A stretch of 64,000 nt of DNA from Sinorhizobium sojae CCBAU 05684 (lineage in GTDB: Bacteria; Pseudomonadota; Alphaproteobacteria; Rhizobiales; Rhizobiaceae). Where the stretch lies: the NCBI RefSeq assembly GCF_002288525.1, contig NZ_CP023067.1, positions 868,001-932,000 of the forward strand, given 5' to 3'. The position numbers and the translations under genes were made by a program. Positions within the stretch are counted from its first letter, which is position 1. The number at the start of each line of letters is the position of its first letter. Positions 8,915-17,579 of this stretch are shown here, piece after piece. The notes below the pieces were generated by a model that saw nothing but the letters and a program-made list of their open reading frames with translations, searched no databases and was not told the DNA's origin.

Positions 8915-10908
8915 GAGTAGCCTACTGCCTTCTGCATTTCGTCTGCCAGGGGGAGGGTGACGGTGAACACCGTTCCGCCGGCCACACCGGGCCGATGGGC
9001 AAGATGGCCGCGATGAAGTTCCACGATCGATCGGCAGATGTTCAATCCCATTCCCATTCCCTGCTCCTTCGTGGAGGTGAAGGCGTCGAAAAGTCGCCCC
9101 GCCACTTCGGGCGCGATGCCTCCGCCCTGATCCTCCACCTCGATAGACGCATTGCCGTCGTCGCCTTGCAGGAGGCGTACCGTGAGGCGGTCACCCCTGC
9201 GGCGGTCCTCGGCCATGGCCTCCATGCCGTTGCGGATCAGGTTGACCAGAACCTGCTCCAGGAGAATGCGATCAGCCATGACGGTCCCGACATCCGTCAG
9301 TTCGGTGACAACCCTGACACGGTTTTCGCGGGCATCCGCCAGCATGAAACCGATCGTATCCATCACCACGTCGCGCAGGCTCAGCCTGCCGAAACGCGGT
9401 GCGCGCTTCTTCGCGAAATCCTGGATGCGTCGGATGATCTGCCCGGCGCGATTGGCCTGGAGCGAGAGCTTTTCGACGGCCGGTCTGAGGACGGCCGGCT
9501 CGGCCTCGCCCTGTTGCAGCAGATTGGCGAGCCCCGCGGAATAGCTCGCGATCGCCGAGAGCGGCTGGTTCAGTTCGTGCGCCAGCGTCGAAGCCATCTC
9601 TCCGAGCGTGACGAGGCGGCCGGTGCGGGCCATGCTTTCGTCCTGGGCTCGGGCCAGCCGGGCGGCCTGTTTGGTGTCGGTGATGTCGATGATGGACCCC
9701 ATCCAGCCACGATGGCGGCCTGCGGCGTCGATGAGCGCGGCCTCATAGACCTGGACGTCGATTTCGCTGCCGTCGGCCCGGCGGAACCGGGTCTCAAAGG
9801 CTTGGGAAACGGCGCCGCCCTCCGTGAGCGCGCGCTGACGGGCGAGGGTCTCCTCCAACCGATCCGGCGACCAATATGGCATAGGCGGGGAACGCCCGAC
9901 GAGTTCAGCGGCCGGCCAGCCGACGAGCTTGCAAAAGGCCGAGTTCACATAGAGCACGCGCCCCTCGTGGTCCTTGGCCCTCAGCCCCACTGTGAGGCTC
10001 TCTTCCATCGACCGGCGAAACGCCATTTCCCCTTCGAGGCGCTGCTCGGCGCGCCGGCGCTGCTGCGCGCTTCGGTAGAGTGTGAGCAATGCGAGAATGG
10101 CGAAGACCGCCAGGCCCGCGATCACGGCGACAAGGAGCGTGTTCACGAATGCCGCCGGCGGATCATAGGATGCGATTCGCAGAACGGTGCCGGGTAGCGG
10201 CGGGTCGAAACTGATCGTATGGGTCGGGTTTTGCGGATCGGGACTGCGTTTGGCTCGGCTGGCGATTACGCTTCCACCGGCGTCGGCGAGTTCGACGCCG
10301 TATTGCTCGGCGATCCACCAGGGAATGTGCCGCTCGAGCATCAGCGGGACGGAAATCGTCGCCGTGACGATGCCCGCACCGCCCTGCAGCCAGACGCCCA
10401 TGCTGAAGCGCTGGTTCTCGACCTCACCGAAGACAGGCCGGGCGGAGACGGTACGTGACAGCACCATGCGCTCGACGAGCCGCTGGTCCGGCGTGCTGTC
10501 GAGCCCCGGGACAGCCCTGATCACGGTTCCCGTTGCATCATGCCATACGATCGAGAGCACTTCCGGGTTGTTGGCGATGTGGAGCCGCGCGCGCGCGTCG
10601 AGTACTTCGGCCCGCGTGCCGCCGGAGGCCTCGAGCGCCAGTCGCACCAGCATGTCCTCGTCCACCGAAAGCTGGAAGCGCAAGGTCTGCTCCACCCACA
10701 GCGCATCGGTGGCGAGCTTGGTGCGCGCCTGCTCTGCCTCACTGCGGCTGACGATCCACACCAGCGCTGCCACAAGCACGACCAGCGCCACGATTGCCGC
10801 AAGCGGCACCAGTGACAGAAGATCGGTCCGACCGCCCTGTTCCCTCGCATCCGTCGACCACGGATCCTCCCCTGGTCGCGTTCCTTCCCGCTCTCTCAGT
10901 GCGTCCAC
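8911..10908 (-). CDS. PAS-containing membrane sensor histidine kinase (DctS-like)
   Basis: I place the start at GTG 10908, which sits against an AAGGGGAG ribosome-binding sequence. The open frame continues upstream but without family-like sequence and into the promoter region. The 665-residue product has a first helix (PLAAIVALVVLVAALVWIV), a periplasmic sensor region of about 220 residues and a second helix (LLVAVIAGLAVFAILALL). A PAS domain with GRVLYVNSAFCKLVGWPAAELVGR follows, then the H-box LAHELNQPLSAIASYS (His about 444), N-box LVNLIRNGMEAM and G-boxes DQGGGIAPE and GMGLNICRSIVE. This is the layout of DctS/DctB-type C4-dicarboxylate sensors. The ligand is inferred from the TRAP genes. 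Confidence 0.85.
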   Translation of the reverse strand: MDALREREGTRPGEDPWSTDAREQGGRTDLLSLVPLAAIVALVVLVAALVWIVSRSEAEQARTKLATDALWVEQTLRFQLSVDEDMLVRLALEASGGTRAEVLDARARLHIANNPEVLSIVWHDATGTVIRAVPGLDSTPDQRLVERMVLSRTVSARPVFGEVENQRFSMGVWLQGGAGIVTATISVPLMLERHIPWWIAEQYGVELADAGGSVIASRAKRSPDPQNPTHTISFDPPLPGTVLRIASYDPPAAFVNTLLVAVIAGLAVFAILALLTLYRSAQQRRRAEQRLEGEMAFRRSMEESLTVGLRAKDHEGRVLYVNSAFCKLVGWPAAELVGRSPPMPYWSPDRLEETLARQRALTEGGAVSQAFETRFRRADGSEIDVQVYEAALIDAAGRHRGWMGSIIDITDTKQAARLARAQDESMARTGRLVTLGEMASTLAHELNQPLSAIASYSAGLANLLQQGEAEPAVLRPAVEKLSLQANRAGQIIRRIQDFAKKRAPRFGRLSLRDVVMDTIGFMLADARENRVRVVTELTDVGTVMADRILLEQVLVNLIRNGMEAMAEDRRRGDRLTVRLLQGDDGNASIEVEDQGGGIAPEVAGRLFDAFTSTKEQGMGMGLNICRSIVELHRGHLAHRPGVAGGTVFTVTLPLADEMQKAVGYS

Positions 10909-10961
10909 CTCCCCTTGGTCGCCAGGCGCCGCCTTTCCATTTTTCTTGGTCGGGCCTGTCG

Positions 10962-10979
10962 ATTGTGGAAAGCCACAAT
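10962..10979. promoter_or_regulatory. perfect 18-bp palindrome, likely operator of the TRAP/two-component module
   Basis: ATTGTGG-AAAG-CCACAAT is a perfect inverted repeat with 7-bp arms in the 180-bp gap between the divergent sensor kinase and dctP genes. It is the best dyad in the gap and a natural binding site for a dimeric FixJ-type regulator. Binding is inferred, not shown. Confidence 0.5.
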
Positions 10980-11088
10980 AGCGGTTAGGCGCAAAGGCTG
11001 GCAAGGAGAGGCATCGCGTAAGCAGGTTCCGCAGTCCACTGTTTGTGATCGGACCTGCGCGGGAGGCATGGATAGAGGAGGAGACACT

Positions 11089-12096
11089 ATGCTGACACGT
11101 CGTACTTTCGCCAGATTGGCCGGGGCTGCTGCCCTTGCGCTCACCGTTGCGATGCCCGCCTGGGCCGAGCCGGTCGTCATCAAGTTCAGCCATGTCGTCG
11201 CGCCGGATACGCCGAAAGGCAAGGGGGCGGACAAGTTCAAGGAGCTTGCGGAAAAATATACCGACGGCGCGGTGAAGGTGGAGGTCTACCCGAACAGCCA
11301 GCTTTACAAGGACAAGGAAGAGCTGGAGGCATTGCAACTCGGCGCCGTGCAGATGCTCGCCCCTTCGCTTGCCAAATTCGGGCCGCTCGGCGTGCAGCAA
11401 TTCGAGGTCTTCGATCTGCCCTTCCTGATGAACGGCTATGACGATCTTCGCAAGATCACCGACGGCGAGATCGGTAAGTCGTTGCTGTCGAAGCTCGAGG
11501 ACAAGGGCATCATCGGCCTTGCCTACTGGGACAACGGCTTCAAGGTCATGTCCGCCAACTCGCCGCTGCGCACGCCCGACGATTTCCTGGGCCTTAAGAT
11601 GCGCATCCAGTCATCGAAGATTCTGGAGGCGCAGATGCAGGCACTCGGCGCCGTTCCGCAGGTGATGGCGTTCTCGGAAGTCTACCAGGCGCTCCAGACC
11701 GGCGTCGTCGACGGCACGGAAAACCCGCCATCGAACATGTACACCCAGAAGATGCATGAGGTGCAGAAGCACGCCACGATTTCCAATCACGGCTATCTCG
11801 GCTATGCGGTCATCGTCAACAAGGCCTTCTGGGAGGGCCTCGACCCGGCGATCCGGGAGAAGCTTTCGCAGGCGATGGCAGAGTCGACGGACTATGCGAA
11901 CTCCATCGCCAAGCAGGAAAACGAGGCTGCGCTTGCTGCCATGAAGGCGGCCGGGAAGACGGAATTTCATGAATTGACCGAGGATGAGCGTGCCGAATGG
12001 GTCGAGGCCCTGAAGCCGGTCTATGAAGAGATGTCCGGGCGTGTCGGCGCCGATCTGATCGAACAGGTCGGCAGCACTCTCGGTACCACCAACTGA
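11089..12096 (+). CDS. dctP: TRAP transporter solute-binding protein, DctP family
   Basis: ATG 11089 follows GAGGAGGAG by about 6 bases and gives 335 residues. The signal peptide starts MLTRRTFARLAGAAALALT and ends PAWA; TRRTF resembles a Tat motif. Family features include IKFSHVVAPDTPKGKGA, the substrate-carboxylate arginine region GLKMRIQSS, and FSEVYQALQTGVVDGTENP. In the periplasm it would bind an organic acid (C4-dicarboxylate class by similarity) and deliver it to the DctQM membrane part. The exact substrate cannot be read from sequence. An in-frame ATG at 11068 is less well spaced. Confidence 0.93.
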   Translation: MLTRRTFARLAGAAALALTVAMPAWAEPVVIKFSHVVAPDTPKGKGADKFKELAEKYTDGAVKVEVYPNSQLYKDKEELEALQLGAVQMLAPSLAKFGPLGVQQFEVFDLPFLMNGYDDLRKITDGEIGKSLLSKLEDKGIIGLAYWDNGFKVMSANSPLRTPDDFLGLKMRIQSSKILEAQMQALGAVPQVMAFSEVYQALQTGVVDGTENPPSNMYTQKMHEVQKHATISNHGYLGYAVIVNKAFWEGLDPAIREKLSQAMAESTDYANSIAKQENEAALAAMKAAGKTEFHELTEDERAEWVEALKPVYEEMSGRVGADLIEQVGSTLGTTN

Positions 12097-12146
12097 TCAC
12101 CACTCGGGGGACGCTTCGCGTCCCCCCATTCTTGTCGAGGTTCGCC

Positions 12147-12779
12147 ATGATTCTGCGCATCCTCGACCGCCTCGAAGAAATTCTGATCTCCGTGCTCATG
12201 GCTCTGGCCGTGGCGCTGATCTTCGTCGCGGTCCTGCACCGTTTTTCAATCGGATTTGCAGCCGACATCGTCGGTTTCGCCCGCACCAACGACATGCCCG
12301 CCCTCATGGACTTCGCCCGCTCGTTCTTCAAGACGGTGAACGCGATCAAGCTCACCTGGGCGCAGGAGGCTTGCATCTACCTCTTCGTCTGGATGGCCAA
12401 GTTCGGCGCGGCCTACGGCGTGCGGGTCGGCATCCACGTCGGCGTCGATATCCTTGTCGAGCGTCTCACGGGGGCGACGCGCCGGCTCGTTACCATAGTC
12501 GCCATGTCAGGCGGCGTTCTGTTCACCGCAATCATCACCTGGATCGGTAGCGACTTCGTCTATCACGTCGCAAAGGGTGGTCAGATTTCGCCGGACCTCG
12601 AAATCCAGATGTGGCTCGTCTATCTCGCGGTTCCGCTTGGGTCGGCACTGATGTGCTTTCGTTTCATCCAGGCGCTCTGGCTCTACGTCACCACGGGCTT
12701 CATCGCGCATCATGACCATGGTGCCGTGGAAGGACTGGAAGAAGAAGCCGAGGATCTTTCCAAGGGAGCTCATGCATGA
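12147..12779 (+). CDS. dctQ: TRAP transporter small membrane subunit
   Basis: The 210-residue protein starts at ATG 12147 after a GAGG site. It has four membrane helices (for example ILISVLMALAVALIFVAVL and LVTIVAMSGGVLFTAIITW) and the DctQ core motif with WAQEACIYLFVWMAKFGAAYGVR. It couples the binding protein to the large DctM permease. Compared with the shortest DctQ proteins it has an insertion between the first two helices (about residues 40-75). Its stop overlaps the dctM start. Confidence 0.92.
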   Translation: MILRILDRLEEILISVLMALAVALIFVAVLHRFSIGFAADIVGFARTNDMPALMDFARSFFKTVNAIKLTWAQEACIYLFVWMAKFGAAYGVRVGIHVGVDILVERLTGATRRLVTIVAMSGGVLFTAIITWIGSDFVYHVAKGGQISPDLEIQMWLVYLAVPLGSALMCFRFIQALWLYVTTGFIAHHDHGAVEGLEEEAEDLSKGAHA

Positions 12780-14101
12780 CCGCGCTTCTGATCTTTGCGA
12801 TCCTTGCAATCCTGCTCATCACCGGCATGCCCGTCTCCATCGCGCTGGGGCTGACGGTCTTCGCCTTCCTCTTCGGTTTCACCAATATCCCGATGGACTC
12901 GATCGCCTTGAAGCTGTTCACGGGCATCGAGAAATTCGAGATCATGGCGATCCCGTTCTTCATCCTGGCGGGTAACTTCCTCACCCATGGCGGGGTCGCC
13001 AAGCGGATGATCCGATTCGCGACCTCGATGGTGGGTCACTGGTATGGCGGCATGGGGCTCGCCTCGGTGCTGGCCTGCGCCCTCTTTGCAGCGATCTCCG
13101 GCTCGTCGCCGGCCACGGTCATGGCTGTCGGTTCCATCCTGATCCCGGCCATGGTCCGGCAGGGCTATCCGCCGCAGTTCGGCGTCGGCGCGGTCGCGAC
13201 GGCCGGCGGTCTCGGCATCCTGATCCCGCCGTCCATCGTCATGGTCATGTATGCCGTCGCCACGTCCGGCATGGTGGTCACCGGCCCGAATGGCGAACAG
13301 GTCATGTCCGCCTCGATCGGTACCCTGTTCATGGCGGGTGTCATTCCCGGACTGATGCTGGCAACGATGCTCGGCGCCACGACCACCTATCGCGCCTGGA
13401 AGAACGACTATCCACGCATGCCGCGGGCCCCGTGGAGCGAGCGGGTGAAGGCCTTCCGCCAAAGCGTCTGGGGTTTGATGCTGATCGTGATCATCATGGG
13501 CGGGATATACGGCGGCATCTTCACGCCGACCGAGGCAGCGGCGGTGTCGGCCGTCTATGCCTTCGTCGTCGCGGTCTGGGTCTACAAGGACATCAGCCTG
13601 CGCGAGGTGCCGAAGGTGCTGCTCGCCTCCGCCGGCATGTCGGCGATGCTGCTCTACATCATCACCAATGCCGTCATGTTCGCCTTCATCCTGACCTCGG
13701 AGCAGATCCCGCAGATGCTTTCGGCCTGGATCGTCGATTTTGGCTTCGGCAAAATCGGCTTTCTGCTCATGGTCAACGTGATCCTGCTCCTGATCGGTAT
13801 GGTGATGGAGCCCTCGGCGATCGTTCTGATCATGGCGCCGATCCTCTATCCGGTCGCCGTCAAGCTCGGTGTCGATCCGGTTCACTTCGGCATCATGCTG
13901 GTCGTCAATATGGAGATCGGCCTTTGCACGCCACCGGTCGGCCTCAATCTCTACGTCGCTTCTGCGCTCTCGAAGCTGGGTCTGACGGAAGTGACGAGGG
14001 CAAGCTGGCCCTGGCTGCTGACGGCGCTCTGCTTCCTGGTGGTGTTGACTTATGTCCCGGAAATCTCGCTTGCCCTCCCGCGGTTCCTGGGTCTGAATTG
14101 A
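12776..14101 (+). CDS. dctM: TRAP transporter large permease subunit
   Basis: The 441-residue protein has the many hydrophobic helices and conserved stretches of DctM: LTHGGVAKRMIRFATSMVGH, AAISGSSPATVMAVGSILIPAM, GILIPPSIVMVMYAV and TPTEAAAVSAVYAFVV. It overlaps dctQ by 4 bases (ATGA), showing translational coupling. Family members use a sodium or proton gradient to import organic acids. It is the last gene of the dctPQM operon and is followed by a stem-loop. Confidence 0.95.
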   Translation: MTALLIFAILAILLITGMPVSIALGLTVFAFLFGFTNIPMDSIALKLFTGIEKFEIMAIPFFILAGNFLTHGGVAKRMIRFATSMVGHWYGGMGLASVLACALFAAISGSSPATVMAVGSILIPAMVRQGYPPQFGVGAVATAGGLGILIPPSIVMVMYAVATSGMVVTGPNGEQVMSASIGTLFMAGVIPGLMLATMLGATTTYRAWKNDYPRMPRAPWSERVKAFRQSVWGLMLIVIIMGGIYGGIFTPTEAAAVSAVYAFVVAVWVYKDISLREVPKVLLASAGMSAMLLYIITNAVMFAFILTSEQIPQMLSAWIVDFGFGKIGFLLMVNVILLLIGMVMEPSAIVLIMAPILYPVAVKLGVDPVHFGIMLVVNMEIGLCTPPVGLNLYVASALSKLGLTEVTRASWPWLLTALCFLVVLTYVPEISLALPRFLGLN

Positions 14102-14126
14102 ACGGAAGCCGGCATGCCGAATGAAC

Positions 14127-14160
14127 AAGGCCGCGACCCCCGAAACAGGGTCGCGGCCTT
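14127..14160. terminator. bidirectional stem-loop between dctM and argC
   Basis: AAGGCCGCGACCC and its complement GGGTCGCGGCCTT form a 13-bp stem with an 8-base loop. There is no long T tract, but the site lies between convergent genes and probably ends both transcripts. Confidence 0.65.
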
Positions 14161-14192
14161 GTCGCGTTCGAAGCGGTGTGGCGGTGACAGCC

Positions 14193-15125
14193 TCAGGCCG
14201 AGAGCATCAGGTCCATATTCTGGACGGCTGCCCCCGACGCGCCCTTGCCGAGATTGTCGAGCAGGGCGACGAGATTCACATGCGCGCCGCCGCTCGTACC
14301 GAAGACGAAGAGCTTCATCGTATCCTTCCCGGCAAGCTCGGTGGCGTCGATTCGAGGCAGTTTGGCGCTCTCTTCAAGCGGAACGACTTCGACGATCGAC
14401 TGACCGGCATAGTGCTCGACGAGCGCGGCATGGATGCTTTCGAGCGTCGCGCCGGCCGCGAGCTCCTCAAGATAGAGCGGAACCTGCACGATCATGCCCT
14501 GCGGGAAGTTCCCGACGGAGGGCGAAAAGACCGGGGCGCGTTCGAGCAGGCCGTGCATCTTCATTTCCGGCACGTGTTTGTGCTTCAAGGGGAGGCCGTA
14601 AAGGAAGTGCGGCGCGCTGATGTGATCGGGATGCTGCTTGTCCTCCATCTGCGCGATCATCTGCTTGCCGCCGCCGGTATAGCCGGAGACCGCATTGACG
14701 GTGATCGGGTAGCCGTCGGGCAGGATGCCCGCCTGGCGCAGGGGGCGGACGACGCCGATGGCCCCGGTCGGGTAGCAGCCGGGATTGGCGACATGGCGCG
14801 CGCCGCGGATCTTCTCGGGCTGTGCGTTGTCCATCTCGGCAAAGCCATAGGCCCAGTCGGGGGCGATGCGATGGGCGGTCGAGGTATCGATGATGCGCAC
14901 GCGATTGTTGCCGGCCACCATGGCGACCGCCTCGCGTGAGGCGTCGTCGGGCAGGCACAGGATGGCGATATCGGCACTGTTCAAGAGGTCCTCGCGCATT
15001 GCCGCATTGCGGCGTTCAGCCTCGGGAATAGACAGGAGCTCGACATCCGAGCGACCGGCCATGCGCGCACGGATCTGCAGGCCCGTCGTGCCGTGTTCGC
15101 CATCGATGAAGATCTTCGGTTTCAT
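14193..15125 (-). CDS. argC: N-acetyl-gamma-glutamyl-phosphate reductase (type 2)
   Basis: The start at 15125 gives 310 residues beginning [17 protein letters not shown], the NADP-binding N-terminus of the short (type 2) ArgC. The catalytic cysteine is C117 in [14 protein letters not shown]. The enzyme reduces N-acetylglutamyl phosphate to the semialdehyde in arginine synthesis. An in-frame upstream extension of 51 codons lacks family similarity and was left out. It is followed at lower coordinates by the stem-loop shared with dctM and lies 82 bases downstream of the agmatinase-family gene. Confidence 0.95.
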   Translation of the reverse strand: MKPKIFIDGEHGTTGLQIRARMAGRSDVELLSIPEAERRNAAMREDLLNSADIAILCLPDDASREAVAMVAGNNRVRIIDTSTAHRIAPDWAYGFAEMDNAQPEKIRGARHVANPGCYPTGAIGVVRPLRQAGILPDGYPITVNAVSGYTGGGKQMIAQMEDKQHPDHISAPHFLYGLPLKHKHVPEMKMHGLLERAPVFSPSVGNFPQGMIVQVPLYLEELAAGATLESIHAALVEHYAGQSIVEVVPLEESAKLPRIDATELAGKDTMKLFVFGTSGGAHVNLVALLDNLGKGASGAAVQNMDLMLSA

Positions 15126-15207
15126 GATTATTATGCTCCTGCAGGCATTTACGGAGATTTCCGGAATCACTCCGGCATAGAATTGAATCTGTTTGTCAAC
15201 GCAGCCG

Positions 15208-16164
15208 TCAGCCGCGTCGTTCCGCGAGCCATTCGGCGCGCAGGCCCAGCATATACATGGCGATGGTCGAGCCAGCAATGGCGGTCATATCCGCGTGGTC
15301 ATAGGCGGGCGCCACTTCGACGACGTCACTGCCGGCGACATGGAGCGCGCCGAGTTTATGCAGGATGGAGAGGATCTTCGCGCTTGAAGGGCCGCCGGCA
15401 ACCGGGGTGCCGGTACCGGGTGCGAAGGCCGGATCGAGGCAGTCGATATCGAAGGTGAGGTAGGCCGGATGGCTGCCGACATGCCGGACGATCACGTCGG
15501 CGATTTCCTCCGCGCGCATCTCCTCCACCTCATAGCCGTAGAGAATGCGGATGCCGCAGTCTTCGGGGGCGTGCGTGCGGATGCCGATCTGGATCGAGCG
15601 CTCCACGTCGATCAGCCCTTCTGACGCCGCGCGGCCGACGAAGGAGCCGTGATCGATACGTCCTTTTTCGTCGGGCCAGGTATCCTGATGGGCGTCGAAC
15701 TGCACGAGGGCGAGCGGTCCGTGAAGCGCCGCGTGAGCCTTGAGGATCGGGTAGGTGACGAAATGGTCGCCGCCGAGCGTCAGCAGATAGGCACCCGATT
15801 TCAGGATCGTCGCAGCCTCGCGCTCGATCGTCGCGGGCGTCTCCCCATGATTGCCATAATCGAGCAGGCAGTCGCCATAGTCGATCGTCGCCATGTCCGC
15901 GAAGAGATCGCGCTGGAAAGGATATTGCGGATCATTGTCGAAGATCGCCGACGCCCGGCGGATCGCCTGCGGTCCGAAACGGGCACCGGGCCGGTTCGAT
16001 GTGGCGGCATCGAAGGGAACACCCCAGACGACGGCGTCAATGCCCTCGAGGTCCTTCGTGTATTTGCGTCGCATGAAGGAGAGGACGCCTGCATGCGTCG
16101 GATCGGACGCGGCCGATTTCAGTGACCCTGCGGTGATTGCGTGGTCGATTGTCCTGTTTGCCAT
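15208..16164 (-). CDS. speB: agmatinase-family ureohydrolase
   Basis: ATG 16164 has a GGAGGG site 5-6 bases upstream and gives 318 residues. The manganese-binding motifs of ureohydrolases are all present: [23 protein letters not shown], and [18 protein letters not shown]. Agmatinase splits agmatine to putrescine and urea in the cytosol. Related rhizobial paralogues act on other guanidino compounds, so the substrate is likely but not certain. Adjacent argC is co-oriented, which places two arginine-linked enzymes together. Confidence 0.88.
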   Translation of the reverse strand: MANRTIDHAITAGSLKSAASDPTHAGVLSFMRRKYTKDLEGIDAVVWGVPFDAATSNRPGARFGPQAIRRASAIFDNDPQYPFQRDLFADMATIDYGDCLLDYGNHGETPATIEREAATILKSGAYLLTLGGDHFVTYPILKAHAALHGPLALVQFDAHQDTWPDEKGRIDHGSFVGRAASEGLIDVERSIQIGIRTHAPEDCGIRILYGYEVEEMRAEEIADVIVRHVGSHPAYLTFDIDCLDPAFAPGTGTPVAGGPSSAKILSILHKLGALHVAGSDVVEVAPAYDHADMTAIAGSTIAMYMLGLRAEWLAERRG

Positions 16165-16276
16165 ACTCTCCCTCCTGAAAGACCGGCCAGATCGTGGGGC
16201 AATCGCCGGCGGCAAGGCAAGACCGCTCCGGTAGAATCATGTGCATGGCCGGGGCAAGAGGGGGCGTGAGACCATG

Positions 16277-16300
16277 AAAAAAGGCCGAGTCGCCCCGGCC
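16277..16300 (-). terminator. intrinsic terminator of the rplM-rpsI operon
   Basis: On the reverse strand GGCCGGGGCGACTCGGCC is followed directly by six T residues, 27 bases after the rpsI stop. Confidence 0.85.
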
Positions 16301-16327
16301 TTCGAGAAATGCAGTCTCTGGCAGCGA

Positions 16328-16795
16328 TCAACGCTTGGAGAACTGGAACGAACGGCGTGCCTTTGCACGGCCGTACTTCTTGCGCTCGACCACGCGGCTG
16401 TCGCGGGTGAGGAAGCCGCCACGCTTCAGAACGGAGCGCAGGCCCGGTTCGAAGTAGGTCAGCGCCTTGGCGATGCCGTGGCGAACGGCGCCGGCCTGGC
16501 CGGAGAGGCCGCCGCCGGCAACGGTTGCGTCGACGTCGAACTGGCCGTCACGGGCAGCGGCGACGATCGGCTGCTGCAGGATCATCTGCAGGACCGGACG
16601 GGCGAAGTAAGCCGAGAACGGCTTGCCGTTGACAGTGATCTTGCCGGAGCCGGCCTTGACCCAAACGCGGGCAACGGCGTCCTTGCGCTTGCCGGTCGCG
16701 TAGGAACGGCCCTGCGCGTCGACCTTCTTCACGTGAACCGGAGCGGCCGGTTCCGCCGTCGTGGCGATTTCCTTGAGAGCGGAAAGGTCAGCCAT
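16328..16795 (-). CDS. rpsI: 30S ribosomal protein S9
   Basis: The 155-residue protein has the S9 signature [34 protein letters not shown] and the basic tail [17 protein letters not shown], whose last arginine contacts P-site tRNA. The first 27 residues ([27 protein letters not shown]) are an N-terminal extension usual in Rhizobiales. It starts 2 bases after rplM, with which it forms the conserved L13-S9 operon. Confidence 0.98.
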   Translation of the reverse strand: MADLSALKEIATTAEPAAPVHVKKVDAQGRSYATGKRKDAVARVWVKAGSGKITVNGKPFSAYFARPVLQMILQQPIVAAARDGQFDVDATVAGGGLSGQAGAVRHGIAKALTYFEPGLRSVLKRGGFLTRDSRVVERKKYGRAKARRSFQFSKR

Positions 16796-16797
16796 TA

Positions 16798-17262
16798 TCA
16801 GGCGCTCCTTGTGTTCTTGTTGTTCAGCTTGGCGACCTCGAGAACGGTCGGCTGCTGTGCTTCATGCGGGTGGTTCGCGCCTGCATAGACGCGCAGGTTC
16901 TTCATCTGGCGACGGCCGAGCGGGCCGCGCGGAACCATGCGCTCGACCGCCTTTTCGATGACGCGCTCGGGGAAGCGGCCTTCGATGATCTGGCGAGCAG
17001 TACGCTCCTTGATGCCACCCGGATAGCCGGTGTGCCAGTAGTACTTCTTGTCGGAGTACTTCTTGCCGGTCAGGGCGACCTTTTCGGCATTGATGACGAT
17101 GACGTTGTCGCCGTCGTCGACATGGGGGGTGAAGGTGGCCTTATGCTTGCCGCGCAGGCGGTTTGCGATAATGGTGGCGAGGCGGCCGACAACGAGCCCT
17201 TCGGCGTCGATGAGGATCCACTTCTTCTCCACCTCTGCAGGCTTCTGAACGAAGGTTGCCAT
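16798..17262 (-). CDS. rplM: 50S ribosomal protein L13
   Basis: The start at 17262 gives 154 residues beginning [22 protein letters not shown]. Core L13 motifs are [35 protein letters not shown] and [23 protein letters not shown]. It is the first gene of the rplM-rpsI operon. The mRNA carries a leader of about 106 bases that opens with a terminator-like hairpin. Confidence 0.98.
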   Translation of the reverse strand: MATFVQKPAEVEKKWILIDAEGLVVGRLATIIANRLRGKHKATFTPHVDDGDNVIVINAEKVALTGKKYSDKKYYWHTGYPGGIKERTARQIIEGRFPERVIEKAVERMVPRGPLGRRQMKNLRVYAGANHPHEAQQPTVLEVAKLNNKNTRSA

Positions 17263-17330
17263 ATCTAAACTCTTTCGTTGGACCCGGAAGCGAGCCGGGC
17301 GTTTCTTGTTGCTTGCTTTGGCCCCGATTG

Positions 17331-17362
17331 GCCAAAAAAGAAGGCGGTCCGAGAGAGACCGC
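17331..17362 (-). promoter_or_regulatory. terminator-like leader hairpin before rplM (possible attenuator)
   Basis: On the reverse strand GCGGTC-TCTCTCG-GACCGC forms a 6-bp stem (17344-17362) followed by CTTCTTTTTT. It lies only a few bases after the predicted transcription start and about 70 bases before the rplM ATG. No other reverse-strand gene exists upstream that it could terminate, so it is part of the rplM leader. Confidence 0.55.
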
Positions 17363-17374
17363 GATCTGCGGCAG

Positions 17375-17403
17375 CTTATACGGAAGGGCGAAGGAGAGGT
17401 CAA
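17375..17403 (-). promoter_or_regulatory. housekeeping promoter of rplM-rpsI
   Basis: The reverse strand reads CTTGACC with TTGACC as -35 (17398-17403), a 17-bp spacer and TATAAG as -10 (17375-17380). Start of transcription is expected near 17368. Confidence 0.75.
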
Positions 17404-17464
17404 GAGCAGGAGTTTTTGCTGCATCAAAGAAAATGAAGCAATTTCAATGGCTTAGCTAAGAGGT

Positions 17465-17509
17465 ATTTTGGTACCACAAAATGCGCGGCCTGAGACGCTC
17501 GCGCGAGCG
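17465..17509. promoter_or_regulatory. two dyads upstream of the enoyl-CoA hydratase gene
   Basis: ATTTTG-GTACCA-CAAAAT (17465-17482) has perfect 6-bp arms, and CGCTCGCGCGAGCG (17496-17509) is a perfect 14-bp palindrome. A third palindrome, CTTAGCTAAG, is at 17451-17460. They lie 70-130 bp before the ATG at 17580, so one may be an operator. The rest of the rplM to enoyl-CoA hydratase gap holds nothing else recognisable. Confidence 0.35.
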
Positions 17510-17579
17510 GCTGCCAGGGTTGAAAGACCGTCGGCTGCGGCGTAGGACCGATGCTCATTCGAGATCACGGGAGAAGACC

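Noticed and set aside
10909-11400. N-terminal extension of the sensor kinase frame up to 11400
   Set aside because: It runs through the divergent promoter and into dctP, has no membrane or domain similarity, and a GTG start with a ribosome-binding sequence exists at 10908.
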